64,000 nt of DNA. It comes from JAXLWB01 sp046328715. Lineage in GTDB: Bacteria; Chloroflexota; Anaerolineae; Caldilineales; Caldilineaceae. The stretch spans positions 124,001 to 188,000 of the forward strand of contig JAXLWB010000012.1 of the NCBI GenBank assembly GCA_046328715.1. Reading direction: 5' to 3'. The notes beneath the pieces are model-generated. The model did no database searches. It saw only the letters and a list, made by a program, of their open reading frames with translations, and had not been told where the DNA came from. Positions 9,155 through 18,405 of the stretch are shown in pieces; the stretch's first letter is position 1, and each line of letters opens with the position of its first letter. Both the position numbers and the translations under genes were made by a program.

Positions 9155-9576
9155 GCATCACGATCCGCAAAGCCGTGGTCAGCGACGCAGCCGCCATCGT
9201 ACGGCTCAACGAAGCTCACAACGATCTGCGCAGCAGCGAAACCGAGATTGCCAAACGACTCGTCAAGACCGATGGGATTGAAACGCTCTATCTTGCCGAG
9301 ATTGACAACTACGCAGTGGGCTTTCTCTGTCTTTGCCTGCGCGACCAAATCTGTGACGACGCCACCTACGCCGAGGTAAGTGAGCTCTTTGTCGATGCCG
9401 AGTACCGGCGCAGAGGAGTCGCCCACGCCTTGATGGAACAAGCAGCAACCCTCGCCAAACAAGCCGGGGCGCGTGAGGTCATCCTAATGACCAACTTTCG
9501 CAATCATGTCGCCCAACAATTCTACTTTGCCCACGGTTTTGAGAATTACTGTATTGCCCTCCGCCGTCGTTTGTAA
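9151..9576 (+). CDS. GNAT family N-acetyltransferase
   Basis: 141-residue GCN5-related acetyltransferase. The acetyl-CoA loop is seen in SELFVDAEYRRRGVAHALMEQA (about residues 72-93), followed by the usual late beta-strand and FYFAHGFEN helix/strand end. The start ATG overlaps the stop of the decarboxylase gene (ATGA), so the two are translationally coupled. Substrate unknown; nothing in the sequence ties it to isoprenoid synthesis beyond the coupling. Confidence 0.85.
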   Translation: MSITIRKAVVSDAAAIVRLNEAHNDLRSSETEIAKRLVKTDGIETLYLAEIDNYAVGFLCLCLRDQICDDATYAEVSELFVDAEYRRRGVAHALMEQAATLAKQAGAREVILMTNFRNHVAQQFYFAHGFENYCIALRRRL

Positions 9577-9593
9577 TGATCGCAGTACAACTT

Positions 9594-9648
9594 CCGAGCC
9601 ATCAGCGTAAGCATCGGGCTTGTCCGTACGCTTACACTAACGGCTCGG
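9594..9648. terminator. Inverted repeat between convergent genes, terminator-like
   Basis: Arms 9594-9612 and 9630-9648 pair over 19 positions with three mismatches and a 17-base loop. It sits between the convergent GNAT and DUF3054 genes, and the right arm overlaps the last codons of the latter. No strong T-run is seen, so a bidirectional terminator is inferred from position. Confidence 0.45.
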
Positions 9649-10087
9649 CGAATAGCGCGTGCGTCCTTTTTTGTAGCCACCACCAGGCAAAAACGGCTCG
9701 CCACAGTAGGATAATCATCCCACCAAAAGCCAACGCAGCATTGGCAAAGAGTACCAACACGGTCGGCGCACCATAGATCCAGGCACGCACGACCAACCCC
9801 AGGGGCGCTGCGTAGATCCAAACCGCTAACGAACGCAACAAAAAGAGCACAAGCCCGCGTCGATCCCGAATTTCATCCACTGAGTATGCCCCTAGGCCCC
9901 ATGCCAACGGCAACCACGGCAGCGCCAACGCCAATGTCTGCACAAGTACCCGCAAAAGTGGATTGTAGGCAGTCAACAGTTCATGTTGAACTTCACCGAT
10001 AAAGATGAAGATTGCCAGGGCGAGCAGATCACCAACCATCAACAGGGTACGCCCGGTCTGGTTATTGGTCACAGAATTTTTATTCAT
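9632..10087 (-). CDS. DUF3054 family membrane protein
   Basis: 151-residue integral membrane protein with four hydrophobic segments. The N-terminal GDLLALAIFIFIGEVQHE and the central LPWLPLAWGLGAYSVDEI fit the DUF3054 family, whose function is unknown. ATG start with AAAAGGAA upstream. It runs convergently with the GNAT gene and divergently from the small exported peptide gene. Confidence 0.8.
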   Translation of the reverse strand: MNKNSVTNNQTGRTLLMVGDLLALAIFIFIGEVQHELLTAYNPLLRVLVQTLALALPWLPLAWGLGAYSVDEIRDRRGLVLFLLRSLAVWIYAAPLGLVVRAWIYGAPTVLVLFANAALAFGGMIILLWRAVFAWWWLQKRTHALFAEPLV

Positions 10088-10313
10088 CCAATTTCCTTTT
10101 CCCTTTTTTCGACCAAATCCAGCAAAAAGAGATATTTTTCAGCCAATCACTCAACCTCATCCATTTGTACTAGGTCTACATCAAAAATGTAATTTTTTTG
10201 TTAGAAAAACAACGCAAATTTGCTGATAAATTAATAATGCACAACAACTCGTTATTTTGTCATTGCACTCTGCCATCGATAAGAAGTTAGTTTAGCAGGA
10301 AAGGAACAATCTC

Positions 10314-10487
10314 ATGAAAAATACGCTAAAGCGCTGGGCAGACAAGGTAGTACAATCGGGCAGCACGGCACTGTTGGCCTTGACGCTCGCCTTATTCGTG
10401 GTGAGTACTACGGGGCAGCTTATCATTACGTCACCCAAGGGTGATAACCCAACAACCCAGGTAAATTGGAACGCTAGTGGTGGCTAG
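10314..10487 (+). CDS. Small exported or membrane-anchored peptide (57 aa)
   Basis: A 57-codon frame from ATG 10314 to TAG 10485-10487, preceded by a good ribosome-binding site (AGGAAAGGA, 8 bases away). The product has a basic, polar N-terminus (MKNTLKRWADKVVQSG), a hydrophobic stretch of about 20 residues, and a short polar tail ending NWNASGG. This is the shape of a signal-anchor or a secreted small peptide. I do not recognise it. It sits alone between DUF3054 (divergent) and phyH (convergent). Confidence 0.6.
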   Translation: MKNTLKRWADKVVQSGSTALLALTLALFVVSTTGQLIITSPKGDNPTTQVNWNASGG

Positions 10488-10526
10488 ACCAACTCACCAG
10501 CGCACAATTTACTTTTAACAAGCCAG

Positions 10527-11372
10527 CTATCGTTGCGCTCGCCTACGTGCAACCGGCTCAATGATCTGCTTTCGTGCAGGAGTCAGGCGATTCATCAGCC
10601 CATCAGACCATTCATAGTTGAAACGGGTACGGATAAAGCGCGGCGAGTAGCGATAGATGACCACACGTCGATGCCCAGGATTGATACGTTGGGCTGAGCC
10701 GTGGGTCACTGTGTCAGTGAAGAAGAGCGCATCGCCAGCGTTGAGGTACATCTCTTGCATGCCCAACGCTGTGCCTGCGGCTTGATGATCGTCGATCGCA
10801 ATCAGTCCTTTGCCATTCTGCTCCAACCGTGGATGAATTTCGGTACATTTGTGGCTACCAGGCACCAAGACTGTCGGTCCATCGCCAGGGCCAATGTCAG
10901 TCAGCGCCATAATCACGTTGATCTGCCCGACCATCCATTCGCCCGTATTATGATTGCGGAAGGTGAGGTAGCAGAGCGGAACATGGCCGCCACAATGAAT
11001 ATAAAGAAAACCGCCTGAGCCACGCACATTGAGAAAGTTTTCGTGGATCGAAATGCCGTTGGCCGGATTAATGTACCTCTGCGCCATGGAAAACCAAGCA
11101 GGATTGTCGATCATACGTTCGAAAACTGGCGCGCCCTCGATGATGTTCTGAAAGTTAACCCCATCATCTTTACCGTAACTATGTAGTTCCACATTGCCAA
11201 TCCACTGGTTCGAGCCAGTATTAGTACCGGACAAGTTGGCATTCTCCACATCATTCCAATGGTCGTCCACCCATTGATTCATCTCCGCCAGATCTTGTTT
11301 GCTGATGGCATTCCGTAAAATCAGATAGCCTTGCAGATCAAACATATAATCTTGTTCTTGCTCAGTCATCAT
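10527..11372 (-). CDS. PhyH-family (phytanoyl-CoA dioxygenase-like) protein, HxG variant
   Basis: 281-residue protein of the Fe(II)/2-oxoglutarate PhyH fold (cupin barrel). The stretch ALTDIGPGDGPTVLVPGSHK (about 156-175) is typical, and the distal iron His is His224 (THGSAQ) with nearby Arg235/236 as 2-oxoglutarate ligand candidates. The proximal motif, normally HxD, reads His126-Cys-Gly128 (IHCGGH), so the iron carboxylate ligand seems absent. It is the last gene of the operon phyH / DUF5107-TPR / GH2 / phyH; its start lies 38 bases past the GH2 stop, with GGGAGAC upstream. Substrate unknown. Confidence 0.85.
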   Translation of the reverse strand: MMTEQEQDYMFDLQGYLILRNAISKQDLAEMNQWVDDHWNDVENANLSGTNTGSNQWIGNVELHSYGKDDGVNFQNIIEGAPVFERMIDNPAWFSMAQRYINPANGISIHENFLNVRGSGGFLYIHCGGHVPLCYLTFRNHNTGEWMVGQINVIMALTDIGPGDGPTVLVPGSHKCTEIHPRLEQNGKGLIAIDDHQAAGTALGMQEMYLNAGDALFFTDTVTHGSAQRINPGHRRVVIYRYSPRFIRTRFNYEWSDGLMNRLTPARKQIIEPVARRRAQR

Positions 11373-11410
11373 AGTCTCCCTGTAAAAGTTGTAGTTTTTT
11401 CCACATCAAC

Positions 11411-14254
11411 TTAGTCGAATAACGTTCGGACTTGCTCATCGGTCAGTGCCAGCGTTGGGTTGAAACGCTCGCTGCTCATATAGGCAAGCAGGCTGTAGCG
11501 CATCTGGCGGGCAACCAGTCGCTTTTCCAGGTCGTGTTGTAGGTCCATGGAGCAGACCATCAACTTGCCGCCCGCCACCTGCGCCTCGAAGAGCAACGCC
11601 AGTCGCCGCGCCTCAAACCAGGTATCGATCGGCTGGACGAGCGGGCGCAGTTGTTGAGGCAATGCATCGAGTTGCATAGCCGCCGAGCCATGAATTAGCT
11701 CCCACCATTGCCAGTTGCTATGTGCCTCGGTCGGGAAATGGGCAAAGATTGGATGCTGGGAATCACACAGGATGCCGAGGGTATGGGGTGGTTGATTGCT
11801 TGTCCAGGCAGTGTTCCAAAAGACGGTGGAGAAGCCGATCTGGCAGGTCGTCTTCACACGCCCGCTAGTTAGCAGCAGTAGCACTTTGCCGCCAAGGGCG
11901 AGTCGGTTGAACGCACACTCGTCCAGTTGTTGCGTGATCAACACCTCATTGGGCACCTCACTAGGCACCCGTTGGGCAAAGAGCCAGAGATCCCAGTCAT
12001 TGGCGAAGGGCGTATCGGCAAGGCTAACCACTAGCTTATAACGCCGCGCCGTCGGCAGATCGTGTAGGGGAATCAGCACACGACCATGCAACTCCTGGTT
12101 GCCAATCTGAATGGTTTGCGGCGGAAGTCGATTTTCGTCAACGACTGTCCCCGTCTCATCCAGAAGCTGCCAGCGGATCACTGCGTGTTCGAGTGCCTTT
12201 GGCCCGAAGTGAGCAATTTGAATATCCGCCACGAAGGTTTCATCGCTGCGCCAGAACCGTTTGTCCATCAGAGCCAACGGAACAGTGGCGTTACAAAAGC
12301 GTCGAAACTCGGCGGCTGTGATGTAGCCTTTTTCGTCCCAGAACGGGTCTAGCACACCAACCAGTGCCGTTCCTTGCCCTGGAAAGTCGTGCAGATCGAG
12401 CAGGTGAAAGCCGCCAAAACCTGGCGTGCGCAGCGCTGACTCGATGTCTTCTTTATAGCAGAGCGCCTGCAACTTGCCAGAGGCGATTAAAAAGTCGCGT
12501 GCCTGATCGCCCATACCGCTCGCCTCCAGAAAATCTTGGAAGATCTCAAAGTTCTTAGGTTTGAGCAGGCCGGTGTACTTACTCATCTCGGCAAAGTTGG
12601 GATAGACGCACCACTGCCCAATCTCGTGGCTGATGATCGGTGCGGGAGTTGCGTTTTCGTTTTCGCGATGAAACGGCGATTCGATCCCGGATTCGACATA
12701 GGAGCGATAGTTAGTGCGAGTTTCCGGCGGCAGGGCGTTGATACGCGAGTTCAACCCTTCGCCCCAGCGCTGAATACGTGGCTCGGAGATATTGTGATAT
12801 TGATTTTCGGGAATTGCTGGCCAGCCTGCGCCGCTGGTGTAGATGCGCCGACTGTCCCGCTTGCGCCAATAGGTGACCCATACGCTGAGAAATGCCTGAT
12901 GACGCCCTGCTGGCTCGTTTCCGTGCGCCATCATCACAAACGAAGGGTGATTACCGTACTGAGTGACAATCCGATCCGCCTCCTCGTAGAGCCAGCGGTC
13001 AAGTGGTCTTCCTTCGCCGATGGCTGCGCCTTGGTTGGGCCAGGTTGAACATTCTACCTGATAGTAAAAACCCAACTCATCGGCAGCAACGAACGCTGCT
13101 TCGGGTGGACACCAGGAGTGGAAACGAATCAAGTTGAGCCCATGCGCCTTGCAGACATTGATAATCCGCTTCCAGGAGTTGACATCACAGGGCGGGTAGC
13201 CAGTAAGTGGAAAGATGCAACATTCGAGGGTGCCACGGATGAAGGTTTTGCGTCCATTGACTACAATCTGTGTGCCATCGACGCCGATCTCACGCAGCCC
13301 AAAGGAGAGGGTGCGACAGTCAGCAACCGATTGACCAGCAACCGTACATGCTAAATCAACGGTCAGCTTGTATAGCACAGGTGTGAATTCGTCCCATAGT
13401 TGTGCCTCGTCACCGAGCGGGACCTCCAGATCGATATGGCCGCCTTCAGTCGAGAGATCAAGATCGGCCAGTCCGCCCAGGGCAGCGAAGGTAACATTCT
13501 TGGATACAGGCGCAATCGACTGGGCTATTACACCGTTGGTTGCCTCGACACTGGCCGTAACCGTGCCATGAACAGGTGATTTCAACAAGCTATCCACATC
13601 GATCTGGATGCGGGCGACTTTGCGCTTGACGTCAGGAAAAACCTGGACATTGCGCAGCCAGACCAGACTTTCTGCACCCAGTTCGAGATGCCCGATGATG
13701 CCATTCCAGTTGCCCTGCGTATGATCGGACATACTATGAGCGTTTTGACCCACATTTACGATCATACGATTATCAACACGAATGGTCAGGCGATGTTTGC
13801 CAGGAGTGACACCTTTGCCTAAATCGTAGACATGCGGTGTGGACAGGCTTTGATTGCGACCAATTTCGTTTCCATCCAGCCAGACCCGACTTTCCCAATG
13901 TACTCGTTCAAGCGTTACAGTGATACGCTTTCCAGCCCAATTTTCAGGAATGTTAATCTCACGTTGATACCAAGCGGCACCAATGTAGCGTTTGTCTGGG
14001 GTGAGCCAACAGGGATATTTGATGTTTCCCGGCTGACGGTAGGGTTCGTAGCGCGGATCTTCAAAGAGGGAACGATCCACAATATTACCGACCCACTCGG
14101 TCTCCAGCGTCACCTCGTTGCCAAAGCCTTGCGTTTGAAGCGATCCTGGCAAGTCAATCGTTTCGCTGAAAGATTGATTGAACCACTGTTCAGTAATGCC
14201 GCAATTTTCGGCATCAAGACGGAGATTCCATTGTCCAGCAAGATCTTGTTTCAT
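11411..14254 (-). CDS. Glycoside hydrolase family 2 protein
   Basis: 947-residue GH2 enzyme (beta-galactosidase/glucuronidase/mannosidase clan). A jelly-roll sugar-binding domain (about 1-195), an Ig-like domain (about 200-320) and a TIM barrel are recognisable. The acid/base is Asn446-Glu447 (AHGNEPAG) and the nucleophile candidate is Glu544 (SHEIGQW). The C-terminal 300 residues are an extra beta-rich region. ATG overlaps the stop of the DUF5107-TPR gene by 4 bases (ATGA), so the two are translationally coupled. No signal peptide is seen; it probably acts in the cytoplasm. Confidence 0.88.
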   Translation of the reverse strand: MKQDLAGQWNLRLDAENCGITEQWFNQSFSETIDLPGSLQTQGFGNEVTLETEWVGNIVDRSLFEDPRYEPYRQPGNIKYPCWLTPDKRYIGAAWYQREINIPENWAGKRITVTLERVHWESRVWLDGNEIGRNQSLSTPHVYDLGKGVTPGKHRLTIRVDNRMIVNVGQNAHSMSDHTQGNWNGIIGHLELGAESLVWLRNVQVFPDVKRKVARIQIDVDSLLKSPVHGTVTASVEATNGVIAQSIAPVSKNVTFAALGGLADLDLSTEGGHIDLEVPLGDEAQLWDEFTPVLYKLTVDLACTVAGQSVADCRTLSFGLREIGVDGTQIVVNGRKTFIRGTLECCIFPLTGYPPCDVNSWKRIINVCKAHGLNLIRFHSWCPPEAAFVAADELGFYYQVECSTWPNQGAAIGEGRPLDRWLYEEADRIVTQYGNHPSFVMMAHGNEPAGRHQAFLSVWVTYWRKRDSRRIYTSGAGWPAIPENQYHNISEPRIQRWGEGLNSRINALPPETRTNYRSYVESGIESPFHRENENATPAPIISHEIGQWCVYPNFAEMSKYTGLLKPKNFEIFQDFLEASGMGDQARDFLIASGKLQALCYKEDIESALRTPGFGGFHLLDLHDFPGQGTALVGVLDPFWDEKGYITAAEFRRFCNATVPLALMDKRFWRSDETFVADIQIAHFGPKALEHAVIRWQLLDETGTVVDENRLPPQTIQIGNQELHGRVLIPLHDLPTARRYKLVVSLADTPFANDWDLWLFAQRVPSEVPNEVLITQQLDECAFNRLALGGKVLLLLTSGRVKTTCQIGFSTVFWNTAWTSNQPPHTLGILCDSQHPIFAHFPTEAHSNWQWWELIHGSAAMQLDALPQQLRPLVQPIDTWFEARRLALLFEAQVAGGKLMVCSMDLQHDLEKRLVARQMRYSLLAYMSSERFNPTLALTDEQVRTLFD

Positions 14255-17200
14255 GGTGCCTTCGCTTTACTATGAATCGTCGCTCCCAGGTGATCAGCCC
14301 GTAGCGCGAGCACAGCATCAAAATGTTCCTGCGCATGCCGCATCTCCCTTAAGCCCAGATAGCCCAACGCCATCATGTAGTGGCAGTGAATGCGGTTGCG
14401 CAGGCTGAGATCCTCATCAAAGACCAGAAAATCCGGCAACGAAACGGCAAAGTAATCCATCGTGACCTCATCCTGGAAATGGTTTTGTCCATAGTCGATG
14501 AGTTTGTGAAAAATCGCTTTCGCTTCGTCACCTCGCCCCAACTTCTGGCGAGCTAATCCCTGGTAAAAAATCATATCTGGCGGCTGGTCGTTGTAGAAGA
14601 TGGCAGAGGTGGGTTCACTAAGGCCGACGGCAGCTTTTTCGAAGAGATTGGAGATTAGGGGCTGGAGATTGGAAGAATCCGTTCTCTTTTCGTAGGCACA
14701 ACCCAACCAGTAAAAGATCTGATTTTCCTGTGCGCCGTAGAGTTTGCCTTCGCCGAGATTGTGCGGATAGAGCTGCGCTCGTTCCAGGCAGTCAATCGCC
14801 GCTTCGGGTTGGTTGCGGCTGAGATGTGACTTGGCCTTTTCCACCAGACAGGTCACGTATTGTCCGGTTGCCTTGCCCTCGCCGCCTTCCCAGGGGTGGA
14901 AATTGCGTGCCATTAACAGATCGAACGCCTCATCATGTCTAGCCAGCAGGTTGAGCAGGCTGATCCGTTCAATTGTGAGATCGTCGCGCTGCGTCACGAG
15001 ATCGGCATGCGCTTCGAGGTTGATCAGTCGTTCTTGTGGGCTGCGATTAAGTTTTTTGTAGAGCTGGTCTAGCTCGAAGAAAACCCTGGCGTCGGTAGGG
15101 TCTATCTGAAATGCAGTCTCGTAGGATCGCAGGGCTTTCTCAGCTTCGTTCTGCTTGTTCCAATAAACAAGGCCGAGGTTACGGTGCACAGTCGGATTGT
15201 TGGTGTCGAGTGTACGAGATTGCTCCCAACAGGCGGCGGCTTCGCTATAGCGACGGTGGGCGTACCAAAAGTTGCCCAACAGGAAAGGGACGTGAGCATC
15301 TTGCGGGGCAAGTCGGATCGCGTTTTGTAGCACCAACACATCTTCCAGCCTGTTCGGAAAACAGAGGGCAGGTGAAAGTTGTGCAGCCTGCAACAATGCC
15401 TCCTGCGCGGCAGCATGTTGTCCAGCCTGTTCATAGACCCAAGCAAGATAATAGAACGTCAACGGCGTCGTTCCGCCATCTTGCGTCGCTTCCTTCAACA
15501 ACTGAATCGCCTCGTCCCACAGCCCAGCATTGGCGTAATCCAACGCAATTTCGCTACAAATGTGGCTAGTTTGAGCAGCCATCGCAGCGAATTCGTCGCG
15601 ATTGGTTAGCAGACGTTGCTCCCACAGCGCGCCGAATTCCATGCGATCCAGGTCAAGCGCAATGGCGATCTCCTTCCGTGCCGCCTCTTCCCGCCCTAGT
15701 CGCCGCAAGAGCGCAATTTTGAGATGGCGTGCTTTGTGATGGGTCCAGTTGCGCTGTAACGAGCGGGTGCTCAGGTCGAGGGATTCTTCTAGTTTTCCGG
15801 CACGACAAGCTAGCTTTGCCAGCTCAAAATAGGCCGCATCTTGCCAGGCAGCATTCCAAACTGCTTTGTAGAAGGCATCAAAGGCTTTTTCAAAGCGGCC
15901 TTGCATTTTGAGCGCTAAGCCCAGGTTATAATAGGGTTCACCATCGTACGGGTTGGGGTTACGGCGGGTCAGGCTTTCAATCGCTTTGCGGAAGTAAGGT
16001 TCAGCTTCTGCAAATTTACCACGACGATACATCAGCAAACCCAGCGCATTGTTGCAATGGCTGTCAAATGGATCACGACGCAACGCTTCCTCGTAGTAGG
16101 GTTCAGGGGCAAAGTTGGCGTGGCGATACTGTTCTAGATGCAGACCGTTGAGGAAGAGTTCCTCGTTGGATGCAATCTCTTGGGGTGCTCTGGCCGGCTT
16201 AGCAGCATCAGGAATTTTGGAGCTTTGTCCAGCAGGTGGAGAAAATTCGAGCAACTTCTCCCCGCTTTGTGCTTCGAAAACCTGCAAAACCAAATCCTGC
16301 TCGTAAAGGATACCGCGCCCGTCATGCCCCATGCGCCGCAAAAGTGCGTGGGTATAGGTAACGACCGTGGTTTCAACAAATGAAGTCTCAGGTGTTAGGT
16401 CAACGCTGCGCTCAAAGACGATGTCGCCTGTATACAAGAGCTTCACCGTCACCTGGCGTGGACTGGTGACATAGACGCCGATGGTGGCATGGTTGTCATC
16501 GATCACGAGATTGGCAACGACTTCCTTGTTGGCATTCTTGGCGCCACCGATTCCCTTGTAGGGCATGAAGACCTGCGTAAAGCGCTTCTCTTCCCCTGGC
16601 ATCAACCAGGAAAAGTCAGGTTGGTTGTCGGTATATGCACCACACATCAACTCGATGTAGGGGCCATCCTCGTCGGTCAGTTGGCGATCCCAGGCTTGGC
16701 CAAAGTTGCTGGTGCCCCAGGTCCACTGCTTCTTGCCCGGCACCGTGTGATGGTTGGCGATGTGCATCATGCCCGCCTGCTTGCCATGATCGTAACAGCC
16801 GACAAAGTCATAATCGGAATAGTACGCCATGTAGGAAGTGGGCACGGGGATATTTTTGTAGCGCGAAATATCCGTTCCTGGGGCGTAGTTGACTTTATAG
16901 TAGGTTCCTGTGGCAATCGGAAAAGTGGAGACATCACGCTTGCCATGATCCATCACGGCATGGACATCAGGCGGGAAGATCGACTGATAGTCATCATTGA
17001 CATGCACTGCTGGATTGGCCCACCAGAGGAAGGTTTGCGGTTCACTGGTGCGGTTGTAAAGCTGTACATCGATCTCCAGATAGGCCCGATCCGGATAGAG
17101 TCGGAAGCCGTGCATCCCCTTGGTGTTGAACATGATCTCATATTCAGCACACCAGACGGTTTGGCTACCATCTTCGCCTGCTTCGATGCGCCAACTAACT

Positions 17201-17586
17201 GGACCAAAGGTGTTGGGTCGGTGATGCTGGGGCCAGTTGAATTCGATGCCACCCGAGATCCAAGGTCCGGCCAGCCCAACCAATGCCGGCTTGATCACAC
17301 GATTGTAGTAGATAAAGTGATAGCCGTTGGTCTTGTCGAGCGCCATCTGCACCCGCCCACCCAATTCGGGCAAGATCATAATTTTAAGATAGCGATTTTC
17401 GAGGAAGATCGCCAACCATTGGCGATCTTCCTTTTCATCGGCAACACTTTCAATGACAGGATAGGGATAGACTACCCCACTACTTCCCTGATAGACACGC
17501 TTTTCGAGAAAGACCGGATTCTTTTCAGGCTTGCCGATCGGGTATGTAGGGATAATGATGGATTGTGACCAAGCTTGAACTGTCAT
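14251..17586 (-). CDS. DUF5107 domain protein with TPR repeats
   Basis: 1111 residues. The first 420 or so form a beta-rich DUF5107 domain that looks like a mutarotase-type carbohydrate-binding fold (LPELGGRVQMALD, GGIEFNWPQHHRPNTFGPVSW). From about residue 480 tetratricopeptide repeats follow (YNLGLALKMQGRFEKAFDAF, HRNLGLVYWNKQNEAEKALRSYE). Function unknown; coupling to GH2 suggests carbohydrate handling. Near residue 970 an in-frame stretch SSNLQPLISNLF is the translation of a dispersed repeat. It starts 3 bases past the phyH stop, with AAGG upstream. Confidence 0.85.
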   Translation of the reverse strand: MTVQAWSQSIIIPTYPIGKPEKNPVFLEKRVYQGSSGVVYPYPVIESVADEKEDRQWLAIFLENRYLKIMILPELGGRVQMALDKTNGYHFIYYNRVIKPALVGLAGPWISGGIEFNWPQHHRPNTFGPVSWRIEAGEDGSQTVWCAEYEIMFNTKGMHGFRLYPDRAYLEIDVQLYNRTSEPQTFLWWANPAVHVNDDYQSIFPPDVHAVMDHGKRDVSTFPIATGTYYKVNYAPGTDISRYKNIPVPTSYMAYYSDYDFVGCYDHGKQAGMMHIANHHTVPGKKQWTWGTSNFGQAWDRQLTDEDGPYIELMCGAYTDNQPDFSWLMPGEEKRFTQVFMPYKGIGGAKNANKEVVANLVIDDNHATIGVYVTSPRQVTVKLLYTGDIVFERSVDLTPETSFVETTVVTYTHALLRRMGHDGRGILYEQDLVLQVFEAQSGEKLLEFSPPAGQSSKIPDAAKPARAPQEIASNEELFLNGLHLEQYRHANFAPEPYYEEALRRDPFDSHCNNALGLLMYRRGKFAEAEPYFRKAIESLTRRNPNPYDGEPYYNLGLALKMQGRFEKAFDAFYKAVWNAAWQDAAYFELAKLACRAGKLEESLDLSTRSLQRNWTHHKARHLKIALLRRLGREEAARKEIAIALDLDRMEFGALWEQRLLTNRDEFAAMAAQTSHICSEIALDYANAGLWDEAIQLLKEATQDGGTTPLTFYYLAWVYEQAGQHAAAQEALLQAAQLSPALCFPNRLEDVLVLQNAIRLAPQDAHVPFLLGNFWYAHRRYSEAAACWEQSRTLDTNNPTVHRNLGLVYWNKQNEAEKALRSYETAFQIDPTDARVFFELDQLYKKLNRSPQERLINLEAHADLVTQRDDLTIERISLLNLLARHDEAFDLLMARNFHPWEGGEGKATGQYVTCLVEKAKSHLSRNQPEAAIDCLERAQLYPHNLGEGKLYGAQENQIFYWLGCAYEKRTDSSNLQPLISNLFEKAAVGLSEPTSAIFYNDQPPDMIFYQGLARQKLGRGDEAKAIFHKLIDYGQNHFQDEVTMDYFAVSLPDFLVFDEDLSLRNRIHCHYMMALGYLGLREMRHAQEHFDAVLALRADHLGATIHSKAKAP

Positions 17587-17589
17587 CTC

Positions 17590-18405
17590 TTACACCTTCG
17601 GCGGACGACTTGGCGCAATTGGCTGGAGGATTTTGCGGCGTTCTGGTGTCAAACGGTCGAGCAGTGCCTGTGTGTACTCGTAGCCATAGCGGGTTGCTGC
17701 CCAACTTGCACCGTAGCGAAAAATGGTTACACGGCGCTCGCCTTCGGGATTGGTGCGGCTGCTGCCCCCGTGCATCAGTCCATCGACAAAAAGCACGGCA
17801 TCGCCTTTGTCAAGGTAGACCGGTACGGCACCTTCGAGGTTGTCCATGCGGTCGAGATTAGCGTAGTTACCGGCATTGGGATGGGGAAAGTTTGACTTGT
17901 GACTGCCTGGGATGACCATCGTAGGACCATCGCCTTCGTGGACATCGCTCAGCGCCACGATGACGTTGCATTGGCCACAGCGAAAGACACCATGCTGATA
18001 GAGAAATTTGCCACGCATGGCCCCCCGGTAGCCGCCCGAATGGACCGGATGATGCCCCCCCGAACGCCGAATCGAGGCAATACACTCGTCGATGAAGAGC
18101 CCCTGCACGTACGATTCTTCCTCTCCGCAGTAATGACGCAGATAGTTAATCCAACTGGGATGGTCGATCAGCTTCTCGAACGCTGAATCGAACTCGATGC
18201 AGTTGTGCAGTTCGTAGCCAGTTGCGCCGTTGTAGTCGCGACGCTGTGAATTGCCGACCCATTCGCCGACTTGCAGATCGGGGAAACGGTCGAAGGCTGC
18301 GTTAAGTTCGTCGAGCAGTTCCGGTTCAACGGCTTTTTTCAAGACCAGATAACCGTTAAGATCAAAGAGAAAATCGTCGAGTGCGCTCGGCATGCGTGGC
18401 TGCAT
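17590..18405 (-). CDS. PhyH-family protein, HxG variant (paralogue of 10527-11372)
   Basis: 271-residue PhyH-fold protein, first gene of the operon. Typical elements are VIVALSDVHEGDGPTMVIP and GSHKSNFPHP (about 148-176) and distal His212 (LMHGGSSRTNP) followed by ERR. As in its paralogue the proximal motif is HxG (His122-Ser-Gly124, VHSGGY), not HxD. The two copies differ widely elsewhere, so they are old paralogues, likely with different substrates. ATG with AGGAG about 9 bases upstream. Confidence 0.87.
   Translation of the reverse strand: MQPRMPSALDDFLFDLNGYLVLKKAVEPELLDELNAAFDRFPDLQVGEWVGNSQRRDYNGATGYELHNCIEFDSAFEKLIDHPSWINYLRHYCGEEESYVQGLFIDECIASIRRSGGHHPVHSGGYRGAMRGKFLYQHGVFRCGQCNVIVALSDVHEGDGPTMVIPGSHKSNFPHPNAGNYANLDRMDNLEGAVPVYLDKGDAVLFVDGLMHGGSSRTNPEGERRVTIFRYGASWAATRYGYEYTQALLDRLTPERRKILQPIAPSRPPKV

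Noticed and set aside
16489..17568. 359-codon plus-strand frame antisense to the DUF5107 domain
   Set aside because: It mirrors the codon pattern of the strong minus-strand gene, has no ribosome-binding site and gives no recognisable protein.
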